A stretch of DNA of 64,000 nt from G963677185 sp963677185. GTDB taxonomy: Bacteria; Bacillota; Syntrophomonadia; Syntrophomonadales; Syntrophomonadaceae. A model generated the notes under the pieces. It saw only the letters and a list, made by a program, of their open reading frames with translations, was not told where the DNA came from and searched no databases. The stretch covers positions 2,356,001-2,420,000 of the forward strand of contig OY781889.1 of NCBI GenBank assembly GCA_963677185.1, in the 5' to 3' direction. Both the position numbers and the translations under genes were made by a program. This document shows, piece after piece, positions 33,027 to 41,695 of the stretch (positions are counted from its first letter, which is position 1; each line of letters begins with the position of its first letter).

Positions 33027-33968
33027 TTGTATGCAGCGCAGAGCGGCCCCGCAAGAGAATTAGGTCGTAGCGGCCGAAATAGTATTAGCATCCAGCGGCT
33101 GTGGGAACGCTTTTCGGGAGAGAAGCTGGTCGAATTCGCGCTGGGAGCGTGTGCTGCAGTTTTCATCCTTTCCATTTTGCTGATTACAGTGTTTATATTT
33201 GCACGTGGACTGCCGCTGATTTTTGATACGGGGCTGGCAGATTTTCTATTTAGCATTGAATGGCGGCCGGCCAATCAACAGTACGGTATTTTAGCCATGT
33301 TTGCCGGTTCGATTGCCGTTACCCTTGGTTCTTTGCTGTGGGCAGTACCCCTGGGCCTGACCACGGCAATTTTTATGGCAGAAATCGCACCCGCAAGCAT
33401 AGGCCGCCTTCTGGCCCGCATGATTGAACTGCTGGCCGGGATACCATCGGTCGTATACGGATTCATTGGCTTGCTGGTCATTGTGCCTTTCATTCGCGAA
33501 CAATTCGGGGGCATGGGTTTTAGTATTCTGGCTGGAGCCATTATCCTGGGAATAATGATTTTACCCACCATTGTCACTATTTCCAAGGATGCCATCCGCA
33601 ACGTACCGAAAGAATACAAGGAGAATTCGCTGGCACTGGGTGCTACTCATTATCAGAGCATTTGGAATGTAACTCTGCCGGCAGCTAGAAACGGAATAAT
33701 AACAGCGATCGTATTGGGCATGGGAAGGGCAGTCGGTGAAACTATGGCCGTGGTTATGGTAACTGGCAATGCTGTGATTCTGCCCGACTCGGCCTTGTCC
33801 CCGGTACGGACTATGACCAGCAACATTGTCCTGGAAATGGGCTATGCATCCGGGGAGCACCAGGCGGCGCTATTTGCCACCGGCGCGGTTTTATTCGTTT
33901 TCATAGTAGTGCTAAACCTGATCGTAAACATTACAGCAAAGGCGGGGGTCGGCAGTGCGAGCAAATAG
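33027..33968 (+). CDS. pstC: Phosphate ABC transporter permease PstC
   Basis: A 313-residue membrane protein with about six helices. A long N-terminal helix starts near residue 35 (FALGACAAVFILSILLI). The conserved ABC permease loop shows as KEYKENSLALGATHYQSIWNVTLPAA near residue 190, where it contacts PstB. It forms the phosphate channel with PstA. TTG 33027 with GAGGAGG 8 nt upstream is the start. Its last codons overlap the pstA start by 14 nt. Confidence 0.95.
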   Translation: MYAAQSGPARELGRSGRNSISIQRLWERFSGEKLVEFALGACAAVFILSILLITVFIFARGLPLIFDTGLADFLFSIEWRPANQQYGILAMFAGSIAVTLGSLLWAVPLGLTTAIFMAEIAPASIGRLLARMIELLAGIPSVVYGFIGLLVIVPFIREQFGGMGFSILAGAIILGIMILPTIVTISKDAIRNVPKEYKENSLALGATHYQSIWNVTLPAARNGIITAIVLGMGRAVGETMAVVMVTGNAVILPDSALSPVRTMTSNIVLEMGYASGEHQAALFATGAVLFVFIVVLNLIVNITAKAGVGSASK

Positions 33969-34791
33969 CCGGTTTGAAATGCTGATAACGCTGGTATTAT
34001 GGCTTTCAAGCCTGCTGATAGCGGCTGTACTGATTAGCATCATCGTTTATATTGCCATCAAAGGCATGCCGTCCATCAGCTGGGAGTTTCTAACGGAAGA
34101 GCCCCGCCGGTCCGGGAGGGCAGGCGGCATACTTTCGCCCATTATCAGCACGGTTTATATGACGGCGTTGTCCCTGGCATTTGCAGTTCCGGTGGGAGTA
34201 GGGGCAGCCATATACATGCAGGAGTATGCCCGCAGCAATAGCAGGTTTGCCTATCTTGTCAACCTTACCGCAGAAACGCTGGCCGGTATTCCTTCGATAG
34301 TATTTGGGTTATTCGGTTTCGTGTTTTTTGTATTATTTTTGGACCTGGGCTGGTCGGTAATGTCAGGCAGTCTTACCATCGCAATAATGATTCTGCCCAC
34401 TATTACTAGAACCGCACAAGAAGCATTGCTGGCGGTTCCGCTGGAGTACCGGGAAAACAGCCTGGCCCTGGGAGCGAGCAAATGGACAACTATCCGCAAG
34501 CTGGTTCTGCCATCGGCAGTTCCGGGGATTTTAACCGGCGTGATTTTATCAGTAGGGAGAGCCGTCGGAGAAACTGCTGCTCTGATTTTGACTGCCGGGA
34601 CTGCCATGGGAATGCCCTTGAGTTTGAGCGACCCTGCCCGCACCATGTCCGTTCACCTGTATATACTGGCGATGGAAGGGCTATCCCTGGAAAGAGCCTT
34701 TGCAACGGCGCTGGTTATTGTAATAATGGTTATAATAATCAATTATTTAGCATATTTCAGCATGAGCAGAATATCTGCTCTATCAAAGTAG
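33955..34791 (+). CDS. pstA: Phosphate ABC transporter permease PstA
   Basis: A 278-residue permease with six predicted helices. It has the EAA-type loop YRENSLALGASKWTTIRKL and the conserved VGRAVGETAAL segment typical of PstA/PstC. It is the second half of the phosphate channel. It starts at GTG 33955 inside the end of pstC, a 14-nt overlap implying translational coupling, and is followed 15 nt later by pstB. Confidence 0.95.
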   Translation: MRANSRFEMLITLVLWLSSLLIAAVLISIIVYIAIKGMPSISWEFLTEEPRRSGRAGGILSPIISTVYMTALSLAFAVPVGVGAAIYMQEYARSNSRFAYLVNLTAETLAGIPSIVFGLFGFVFFVLFLDLGWSVMSGSLTIAIMILPTITRTAQEALLAVPLEYRENSLALGASKWTTIRKLVLPSAVPGILTGVILSVGRAVGETAALILTAGTAMGMPLSLSDPARTMSVHLYILAMEGLSLERAFATALVIVIMVIIINYLAYFSMSRISALSK

Positions 34792-34806
34792 TCTGGAGTG
34801 GACAAG

Positions 34807-35571
34807 ATGGCGGACAAGTCATATAAAATGCAGAGTAAGGAATTAGTGCTGTTCTATAATGACTTTCAAGCCCTTCACGGCATAAACATGAATATTGAAG
34901 CTAACAAGGTGACTGCGTTGATTGGCCCGTCCGGATGTGGAAAATCAACCTTTTTGAGAACCTTGAACCGCCTCAACGAGCTTATTGAGGGAACAACGAT
35001 AAAAGGGCAGGTATACCTCGACGATTGTCCCATTTATGCCCGTGAAGTGGATGTTGTAGGTTTGCGCAAGCGAGTCGGAATGGTTTTTCAAAAACCGTCG
35101 GTATTTCCTATGTCCATATACGACAATGTTGCATACGGACCGCGTATTCATGGAATTCGGGAGCCGGCCCGGCTGGCCGAAATTGTGGAGAATGGGCTGA
35201 AGAGAGCCAACCTGTGGGACGAAGTATGCGATCGACTGGGTTCGCCGGCAGCCAGGCTTTCAGGAGGACAGCAGCAAAGGCTTATTATCGCCAGGGTGCT
35301 GGCTGTGGAACCCGAAGTGATCCTGATGGATGAACCGGCTTCTGCCCTTGATCCTATATCCACAGCCAAGCTGGAAGAGTTGATTGCGGAACTTAAAATG
35401 CATTATACTATTGTAATTGTAACTCATAACATGCAGCAGGCGGCACGAGTGTCTGACTATACAGGATTCTTCTTGAGCGGGCACCTGGTCGAGTTCGATA
35501 AAACCCGCGATATTTTTGTGAATCCCAGGGATAAGCGCACTGAAGATTATATAACCGGGCGTTTTGGTTAG
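34807..35571 (+). CDS. pstB: Phosphate ABC transporter ATP-binding protein PstB
   Basis: The ATPase of the phosphate importer, about 254 residues. Walker A is GPSGCGKST (about residue 40), the signature LSGGQQQRL, Walker B VILMDEPASALD, and the switch His is in VTHNMQQAARVSD. The FNDFQAL-like opening (YNDFQALHGINM) is typical of PstB. I prefer ATG 34807, with CTGGAG 8 nt upstream, to the in-frame GTG 34798. Confidence 0.96.
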   Translation: MADKSYKMQSKELVLFYNDFQALHGINMNIEANKVTALIGPSGCGKSTFLRTLNRLNELIEGTTIKGQVYLDDCPIYAREVDVVGLRKRVGMVFQKPSVFPMSIYDNVAYGPRIHGIREPARLAEIVENGLKRANLWDEVCDRLGSPAARLSGGQQQRLIIARVLAVEPEVILMDEPASALDPISTAKLEELIAELKMHYTIVIVTHNMQQAARVSDYTGFFLSGHLVEFDKTRDIFVNPRDKRTEDYITGRFG

Positions 35572-35651
35572 AAGGATGTACGGATAAAACGCCTGACGGA
35601 AATCCATTTAAATGTTTTCATATTGCCTGATGTTTATAAAGGAGGTCGCAC

Positions 35652-36326
35652 ATGAGACCCGATATTGATTCTCTTGACCACCAGCTCATGATTCTAAAGG
35701 AAGAGCTAATGAAAATGGGCCGTTTTTTGCAGGCTCAGATCGCTAAATCTGTAAAAGCCCTGGTGGAAAAAGATGAAGTGCTAGCCCGGGAAGTGATTGA
35801 TGCTGATGACATTATTGACCAGATGCAGATTGACATTGAACAAAGGTGCTACCAGATTATTGCCATGAAACAGCCGGTGGCCAGCGATTTGCGTTTAATT
35901 GGTACGGTGCTTCGCAACATAGTGGATATCGAACGGATGGCGGATCATGCTGAAGATATCGCCAAGATTGCCATTAAACTGCACGAGCAGGAGTTCATTA
36001 AGCCGCTTATTGACATTCCGCGCATGGCCAGACTGGCTGAGGTTATGACCGAAAAGGCTTTGAAAGCTTTTGTAGAGGCTGATGTTGATCTGGCGATGAG
36101 CCTGATTGAAGAAGAACGTGAAATGGACGGTTTGTACGAACAGGTTTTCAGGGATTTGCTGTTTTATATGATGTCTGACACCAGAAACATACCCCAGGCT
36201 ATGGAGTTGGAAATGATAGCGGTTCACCTGGAGAGAATCGGAGATCATGCCACCAACCTGGCTGAAATGGTGATGTATGCGGTTGAGGGGCGCAGGCTGG
36301 ATCTGAATCAGATTGCCCGCGAATAA
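35652..36326 (+). CDS. phoU: Phosphate signalling regulator PhoU
   Basis: A 224-residue all-helical protein made of two PhoU repeats, each a three-helix bundle with the metal-binding E/D-x3-D pattern (VLRNIVDIERMADHAEDIAKI near residue 85 and MIAVHLERIGDHATNLAEMV near 190). It couples Pst transport to the PhoR-PhoP response and restrains uptake. AAAGGAGGTCG precedes ATG 35652. It completes the pst operon. No phoR or phoP is in the window. Confidence 0.95.
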   Translation: MRPDIDSLDHQLMILKEELMKMGRFLQAQIAKSVKALVEKDEVLAREVIDADDIIDQMQIDIEQRCYQIIAMKQPVASDLRLIGTVLRNIVDIERMADHAEDIAKIAIKLHEQEFIKPLIDIPRMARLAEVMTEKALKAFVEADVDLAMSLIEEEREMDGLYEQVFRDLLFYMMSDTRNIPQAMELEMIAVHLERIGDHATNLAEMVMYAVEGRRLDLNQIARE

Positions 36327-36382
36327 TGCCGGGCAGGCGGATGAAAGGCTGGCAGCATTGTCTCCCGCTTTCTTTTTATAAT

Positions 36383-36411
36383 TTGTCAATTTGTGTTATT
36401 ATGACTCTATA
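36383..36411 (+). promoter_or_regulatory. Possible zapA promoter
   Basis: TTGTCA (36383-36388) is followed after 17 bp by TCTATA (36406-36411), in an AT-rich gap upstream of zapA. The -10 match is weak. Confidence 0.3.
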
Positions 36412-36434
36412 TCCTTTTTAAGAGGAGTTAATAT

Positions 36435-36707
36435 ATGGAAATTAATGAAAATAAGCGCAATAAAGTAATGGTAGCCATTTTTGGTGAAGATTATCTGGTT
36501 CGCGGCAATGAGAATCCAGAGTACATAGAAATGCTGGCTGCATTTGTTGACCGCAATATGCGGCTGGTTCAACAGCGAAATCCAACCCTGACCGCGACCA
36601 AGATAGCCGTTCTGACGGCGTTAAACCTGGCAGACGAACTAAACCGGTTGCAGGAGGACTACGACGAGCTTGTAAGAGAACTGGAGGAGCTAAAAGACCG
36701 CAACTGA
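36435..36707 (+). CDS. zapA: Cell division protein ZapA
   Basis: A 90-residue protein with the ZapA pattern: a short N-terminal beta region (VAIFGEDYLVRG), then the helical dimerisation region (IEMLAAFVDRNMRLV, then TKIAVLTALNLADEL) ending in a Glu-rich coiled coil. It bundles FtsZ filaments at the division ring. GAGGAG precedes ATG 36435. It sits one base before the U32 protein gene; in many Firmicutes zapA is found beside mutS2 and U32 genes, as here. Confidence 0.9.
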   Translation: MEINENKRNKVMVAIFGEDYLVRGNENPEYIEMLAAFVDRNMRLVQQRNPTLTATKIAVLTALNLADELNRLQEDYDELVRELEELKDRN

Positions 36708-36708
36708 T

Positions 36709-39222
36709 ATGTTAAATAATAATGTCTCCGAGAGGATGGAATTACTTGCGCCGGCGGGCAATATGGAGTCTTTCTGGGCGGCTCTGGCGGCAGGAGCGGA
36801 TGCAATATACATGGGAGGCCAGGTTCACAATGCCAGATTGGGCAGCGAGAATTTTAGCTTCGATGAATTGCAGAAAGCAATTGAAAATGCCAGGATCAGG
36901 GGCGTAAAGATATATATTACCGTTAACACCCTGATTGACCGGACCGAATTCCCGGCGCTAATTGAATATATTGAGAAATTGCAGCAGCTTCGAGTGGATG
37001 CGATAATTGTGCAGGACTTGGGGCTGCTTTCGGTTGTGAGGGAAAGATTCCCTGATCTGCGGGTTCATGCCAGCACGCAAATGTTCGTTCACAATGCTGA
37101 AGGCCTGCGTCTATTGCAGGATTTTGGAGTGAAAAGAGCAGTTCTGTCGCGCGAGATGACTTTGAACGAGATTGGATTCCTTAACCAGGCCGATAGCAAT
37201 GTCGAAACCGAAGTATTTGTGCATGGAGCCCTTTGCTACAGCTATTCAGGCAATTGCCTGTTCAGCAGCATGGTAGGGGGCCGCAGTGCAAATCGCGGCC
37301 GCTGTGCACAGCCCTGCCGCCTGGCATACCGCTTGCTGGCCGATGGCCAGGATCTCACTGAAGGTAAAGGAAGCCATGTGCTTAGCATGGCTGATTTGTG
37401 TGCCATTGAACGCGTTGGCGAGCTGAAGAGTGCAGGTGTCAGGGCGCTTAAAATTGAAGGCAGAATGAAGAGACCGGAATATGTAGCCACCGTCACAGCC
37501 TGCTATCGCAAGGCAATGGACTGGCTGGAAAAGAAGCGGGAAGGCTTCGATAATGACCGGGCCAGGCGCGATATGGGCAAGGTATTTAACCGCCGCTTTA
37601 CCAGTGCTTATCTGGATGGGAGCCGACGCTCGCTAATCAGCGCACACCGCCCCAATAACCGAGGATTTTACACGGGCCGGGTGGTTCAGCAGGAAGACGG
37701 CGGAAAGACCTTAATCAGGCTGGTAGAACCGGTCTCTGCGGGTGATGGGGCAGTTGTGTGGACCCAGGGTAAATCAGCTGCGTTCGAATTATCGAAATTC
37801 AAGGTTAACGGAGAGGACCGGCTGGCGGCTGAGTCAGGAGAACTGATCGAAGTTCATTTGCGTCAGAGAGTACAGGCCAATGACCGGGTTTTCAAGACCC
37901 ATGATCGAGAGCTGATTGATCGTGCGCAGATGATGATCGCGGAAGGCAAGGCCCAAAAAATAGGGGTGCGAGCCCGGCTCATTTATGTTGAAGGTGAACC
38001 ATTGCGTATTCGCCTGGTGGATGCCAACGGAAGTCAGTGTGAGACCAGCAGCAGCAACATTCTGGTTAAGGCTGAAAAGACCATTTTACCGCCTGAAATC
38101 ATTGCAGATAAGATGGGCAAGACCGGCAATACGCCGTTCGAAATGGTAGAAATGCGCATAGATGGGCAGCTGGATTTGTTTATTCCATTGAGCGACTTGA
38201 ACGATACCCGCCGCCGAGCATTTGACGCTTTGCTGGGCACCTATTTCCCGGCGGCAGACCAGGAAAAAGAGGCGTCGTTGGCTATTGCCGTCTCCGGTGG
38301 AAAAGCGGATGGGTCCGCAAAGCAAGTGCGCGATCACCCGGGAGCCCTGATAAGCGTGGCTGTGGTCAGCCCGGAACAGGCGCACACCGCCATTGAATTT
38401 GGAGCCAGCCGGGTGTACTTGTCCAGTCACGGCCTGGGTGGAGTGAGAATTAACGATGAGGACATACTGGCCGTTAGAAGGGATGCGCTCGATCATGGGG
38501 TTGACCTTTTTATAGCTCTCCCCTGGTTTGCACCTGAAGGCAGTTCTGATACAATGAGGCGCTATGCAGATATGGGAATACGGGCGTTTCTCGCCGGCAA
38601 CCTGGGTGACATACGGACGGCTTTCGTGGCCGGCTATCAACTGGCCACCGACTATAATCTGAATGTGTTCAATCCGTATGCGCTTGAAATGCTTACAAAA
38701 AGAGGCGTTGGCACGGTGTGCCTTTCACAGGAGCTTAATGCAGCTCAAATAAGGGGTTTTCATGATTTATCTCAAGCAGAAGCAATAGTGCATGGAGATC
38801 TGGCGGTGATGGTATCAAGGTGCTGCATCCTCAAGGAGGATTTGCCCAGGGAGCAGCAGCATTGCCGGGCCAGTTGCCGTCAGCACAGTTATTCGCTTCT
38901 TGACCAGAAAGGCTATTGTTTCCCGCTGGAGTTTGACAACCGATGCAATCAATACGTATATAACTCACGCAGTCTGTGTGCAGTCGATGATTTGCCCCGC
39001 TTGAAGCACAATATGCCGGCCTGGTTAAGAATGGAAGCCCAGCGATACGCTCCCGGCCAAATTGAAGGCTTGCTGCCTCTCTGGCAGAAATTCAGCGAAC
39101 TGGTCATGCGGCGCCCGGAAATTCCCCGTTCCGTGATTGACGAGTACCGGAGCCAGATGCAGAGCTTTTCAACCATGAGACTCACCCGGGGCCACTGGCA
39201 TCGGGGCGTAATCCAGATCTAG
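36709..39222 (+). CDS. Long U32 family protein (peptidase-like, probable RNA hydroxylation factor)
   Basis: An 837-residue protein. The N-terminal part begins MELLAPAGN and carries the U32 signature EVFVHGALCYSYSGNCLFSS near residue 170, followed by further Cys (GRCAQPC) likely to hold an iron-sulfur cluster. A second TIM-barrel-like segment with more Cys (CCILKE, HCRASCRQH) follows near 700. Family members include TrhP/YrrN-YrrO and RlhA, which hydroxylate tRNA or rRNA bases. The old peptidase label is weakly founded. The length suits a fused form with an insert domain. Confidence 0.85.
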   Translation: MLNNNVSERMELLAPAGNMESFWAALAAGADAIYMGGQVHNARLGSENFSFDELQKAIENARIRGVKIYITVNTLIDRTEFPALIEYIEKLQQLRVDAIIVQDLGLLSVVRERFPDLRVHASTQMFVHNAEGLRLLQDFGVKRAVLSREMTLNEIGFLNQADSNVETEVFVHGALCYSYSGNCLFSSMVGGRSANRGRCAQPCRLAYRLLADGQDLTEGKGSHVLSMADLCAIERVGELKSAGVRALKIEGRMKRPEYVATVTACYRKAMDWLEKKREGFDNDRARRDMGKVFNRRFTSAYLDGSRRSLISAHRPNNRGFYTGRVVQQEDGGKTLIRLVEPVSAGDGAVVWTQGKSAAFELSKFKVNGEDRLAAESGELIEVHLRQRVQANDRVFKTHDRELIDRAQMMIAEGKAQKIGVRARLIYVEGEPLRIRLVDANGSQCETSSSNILVKAEKTILPPEIIADKMGKTGNTPFEMVEMRIDGQLDLFIPLSDLNDTRRRAFDALLGTYFPAADQEKEASLAIAVSGGKADGSAKQVRDHPGALISVAVVSPEQAHTAIEFGASRVYLSSHGLGGVRINDEDILAVRRDALDHGVDLFIALPWFAPEGSSDTMRRYADMGIRAFLAGNLGDIRTAFVAGYQLATDYNLNVFNPYALEMLTKRGVGTVCLSQELNAAQIRGFHDLSQAEAIVHGDLAVMVSRCCILKEDLPREQQHCRASCRQHSYSLLDQKGYCFPLEFDNRCNQYVYNSRSLCAVDDLPRLKHNMPAWLRMEAQRYAPGQIEGLLPLWQKFSELVMRRPEIPRSVIDEYRSQMQSFSTMRLTRGHWHRGVIQI

Positions 39223-39223
39223 A

Positions 39224-39309
39224 CCCTGAAGGTGAGAGCAGGGAATCCAGACCGGCACCAATCCGAAAGACGGGGTTCCGTAAGCGTCAGCCCGGTTGGG
39301 CTCTGGAAC
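39224..39309 (+). ncRNA. Structured leader-like segment upstream of mutS2
   Basis: Several hairpins are packed into the 134-nt gap: CCCTG/CAGGG (39224-39228, 39239-39243); an outer stem GTTCC/GGAAC (39275-39279, 39305-39309) enclosing AGCCC-GGTT-GGGCT (39289-39302); and a small CCG-AAAGA-CGG. It ends 48 nt before mutS2 with no T tract. It does not match the cobalamin, c-di-GMP or T-box consensus as I know them. Confidence 0.3.
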
Positions 39310-39356
39310 TGATGCAAGCACAGGGCTGCTATGTAATAATATGAGGAAATACCATC

Positions 39357-41687
39357 ATGGAAGAACGATTATTTACCAAGCTTGAATTTAATAAAATCAG
39401 GGCAATGCTGGCCGCGCTGGCCTATTCGCCGGGTGGCAAGGAACTTGCCGGGCGGCTGGTTCCTCATAAAAGCCGGGGCGAAGTTGAAAAGGCCTTCGAC
39501 CAATTGGAGGAGGCCATGGAACTGCTCCGATTTAAAGAGCCGTCATTTCTTCATGGCATACGTGATGTCAGTGGCGCAGTCAATAAGGCTGATAAAGGCG
39601 GAATGCTTCACCCGACCGAACTGCTGGAAGTAGCTTCGCTTCTAAAGGCCAGCCGGCTGGGAAACAGCTATTTGGACACCAATAAATGCCAGGTCTTAAG
39701 ACCATATCTTGATGCGCTTCTTCCGCAACCGGTGTTGGAGAAAGATATTGAAAAGGCCATAGACGATGATGGCCAGGTTCGTGACGATGCATCGGATCAG
39801 CTTCGCAAGGTGAGACGCGATATTGAAAACCTGCGCAGCCGTATAAAGAGCTATATGCAGGAGTTTATCCGTTCGGCCAGCGGGCAGGTATACTTGCAAG
39901 AGTCTCTGGTTACCGAAAGGGCTGGCCGTTACGTGGTCCCGGTAAAAATAGAATATCGCAGCATGGTAAAAGGCATCGTTCATGACGAATCCGCCTCTGG
40001 TGCCACCGTTTTTATTGAACCGATGGCTGCGGTAGAGATGAACAACAAGATCCGCAGCCTTGAAGTTGAAGAAAAACGGGAAGTAGAGCGGATCTTGCGT
40101 CGGCTCTCTTCGATGACGGCTGTTTTTAGCCAGGAATTGCTGGCCAATTACGATATCCTGGTACAGTTGGACCTGCTTTTTGCCCGCGGCAACCTTGCAT
40201 ATAATATGCATGCTTATCGCCCTGTTATGAGGGACGACGGCCAGATTGATCTGCAAAAGGCCCGGCATCCTTTGCTGGGAGCCACAGCCGTGCCGATCGA
40301 TGTTGAGCTGGGGCGTCATTACGATATCCTGGTCATAACCGGCCCCAATACTGGCGGCAAAACAGTAGTGCTTAAAACCATAGGCCTATTTAGCTTGATG
40401 GCCATGTCCGGCCTTTACGTTCCGGCGCGAGAAAATAGCGTAATTAGCATGTTTACCAACATTTTCGTTGACATTGGCGATGAACAGAGCCTGGAGCAAT
40501 CTCTTTCCACATTTTCATCCCATATTTCCAACATTATATCCATTCTATCCCAAACCGACGGTCACTCCCTGGTGCTGCTTGATGAACTGGGGGCAGGAAC
40601 CGATCCGGTTGAAGGAGCCGCGCTGGCCCGGGCAATAATGGTCAGGCTGAAGGAACTGGGTGCCAGGGCGGTAGTTACAACTCATCAAAGCGATTTGAAA
40701 AACTTCGCCTACCAAAGCGAACGCGTGGAAAACGCCTGTGTAGAGTTCGATCCCTTTACCTTTCAACCGACTTACCAGCTCACTATTGGAACTCCCGGAC
40801 AGAGCAACGCTTTTGAAATAGCATTGCGGCTGGGATTAAACCGGGTAATAGTGGATAATGCCCGTTCCTTTGTTCCCGACCGGGAAAAGGAAACCGCCAA
40901 TATGATCCGGCGTTTGAAAGAAAACCAGCATGCTTATGATGAATTGCACCGGATTTTAGACCTGGAAATGCACGAATTTCAAAAAGAAAAGGACGTTTTT
41001 ACCAACGAAAAAGAGCGCTTTAATGAAGAACATCGCAAGATAATAGGGCGCAGTCGCAGAGAAGCCGATGATTACCTGCGGTTGATTAAAAAACAGGCAG
41101 ATGAAGCCCTCGAAGAATTTAAGAAGAACCTCAAGGCCGATGACAATATTATTAAATGGCACGAAATAGAAAAAGGCCGGAATAACCTCAAAAGCCTGGG
41201 GGTCAGACCGGATACAAAGGGTGCGGTTGAAGCGGCCAGCGAGCTGCAGATCGGGGACTGCGTACAAATCAGCGATATCAAGCAAAAAGGTTCGGTTATT
41301 GCGTTCCCAGCTCCTGCCGAAGTTGAGGTTCAGGTCGGCGGCATGAAACTGCGCGTCAAACGCGAGTCGGTGCAGGCAGTCGAGAGGGACAAAAGTGCTT
41401 CGGTAAGGCAGTACAATCGGCTGGTAAGCGATAGAATGAAGGACATGTCAGTGGAAATCGACTTGAGAGGCAAGACAGTCGAGGAATCTCTGTATGAATT
41501 GGATATTTACCTGGACAATGCGGCTTTGTGCAGTCTGAAAAGTGTACGAATTATTCACGGCAAGGGAACCGGAGCCCTGCGCAAGGCCGTGCGTGAGTTT
41601 CTGAACGGGCACCGCCTGGTCAGCTCATATCGAGATGCCGCCTATAACGAAGGCGGCTTCGGAGTAACCGTGGTGGAAATGAAATAG
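39357..41687 (+). CDS. mutS2: Endonuclease MutS2 with Smr domain
   Basis: A 776-residue MutS2. An N-terminal core and clamp lead into an ATPase with Walker A GPNTGGKT (about residue 330) and Walker B LVLLDELGAGTDP. A long coiled coil (about 510-620) follows, then the C-terminal Smr nuclease domain (EIDLRGKTVEESL and the IIHGKGTGALRKAV motif). MutS2 lacks the mismatch-binding domain and in Bacillus acts on stalled, collided ribosomes and on recombination. GAGGAAA precedes ATG 39357. It converges on the penicillin-binding gene, leaving 8 nt between their stops. Confidence 0.96.
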   Translation: MEERLFTKLEFNKIRAMLAALAYSPGGKELAGRLVPHKSRGEVEKAFDQLEEAMELLRFKEPSFLHGIRDVSGAVNKADKGGMLHPTELLEVASLLKASRLGNSYLDTNKCQVLRPYLDALLPQPVLEKDIEKAIDDDGQVRDDASDQLRKVRRDIENLRSRIKSYMQEFIRSASGQVYLQESLVTERAGRYVVPVKIEYRSMVKGIVHDESASGATVFIEPMAAVEMNNKIRSLEVEEKREVERILRRLSSMTAVFSQELLANYDILVQLDLLFARGNLAYNMHAYRPVMRDDGQIDLQKARHPLLGATAVPIDVELGRHYDILVITGPNTGGKTVVLKTIGLFSLMAMSGLYVPARENSVISMFTNIFVDIGDEQSLEQSLSTFSSHISNIISILSQTDGHSLVLLDELGAGTDPVEGAALARAIMVRLKELGARAVVTTHQSDLKNFAYQSERVENACVEFDPFTFQPTYQLTIGTPGQSNAFEIALRLGLNRVIVDNARSFVPDREKETANMIRRLKENQHAYDELHRILDLEMHEFQKEKDVFTNEKERFNEEHRKIIGRSRREADDYLRLIKKQADEALEEFKKNLKADDNIIKWHEIEKGRNNLKSLGVRPDTKGAVEAASELQIGDCVQISDIKQKGSVIAFPAPAEVEVQVGGMKLRVKRESVQAVERDKSASVRQYNRLVSDRMKDMSVEIDLRGKTVEESLYELDIYLDNAALCSLKSVRIIHGKGTGALRKAVREFLNGHRLVSSYRDAAYNEGGFGVTVVEMK

Positions 41688-41695
41688 CGCGGCGG

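Noticed and set aside
38086..38640. 184-codon open frame on the minus strand
   Set aside because: It is the antisense shadow of the U32 protein gene, whose sense frame has clear motifs. It has no ribosome site or recognisable domain.
39224..39309. Known riboswitch (cobalamin or c-di-GMP class) before mutS2
   Set aside because: Short pieces such as GGGAATCC, CCGAAAGACGG and GTCAGCCCGG recall those classes, but the conserved core boxes (GCCACTG, or GGGCAAACC with the tetraloop receptor) are missing or out of order.
39696..40319. 207-codon open frame on the minus strand
   Set aside because: Fully inside mutS2 in antisense, with no family features.
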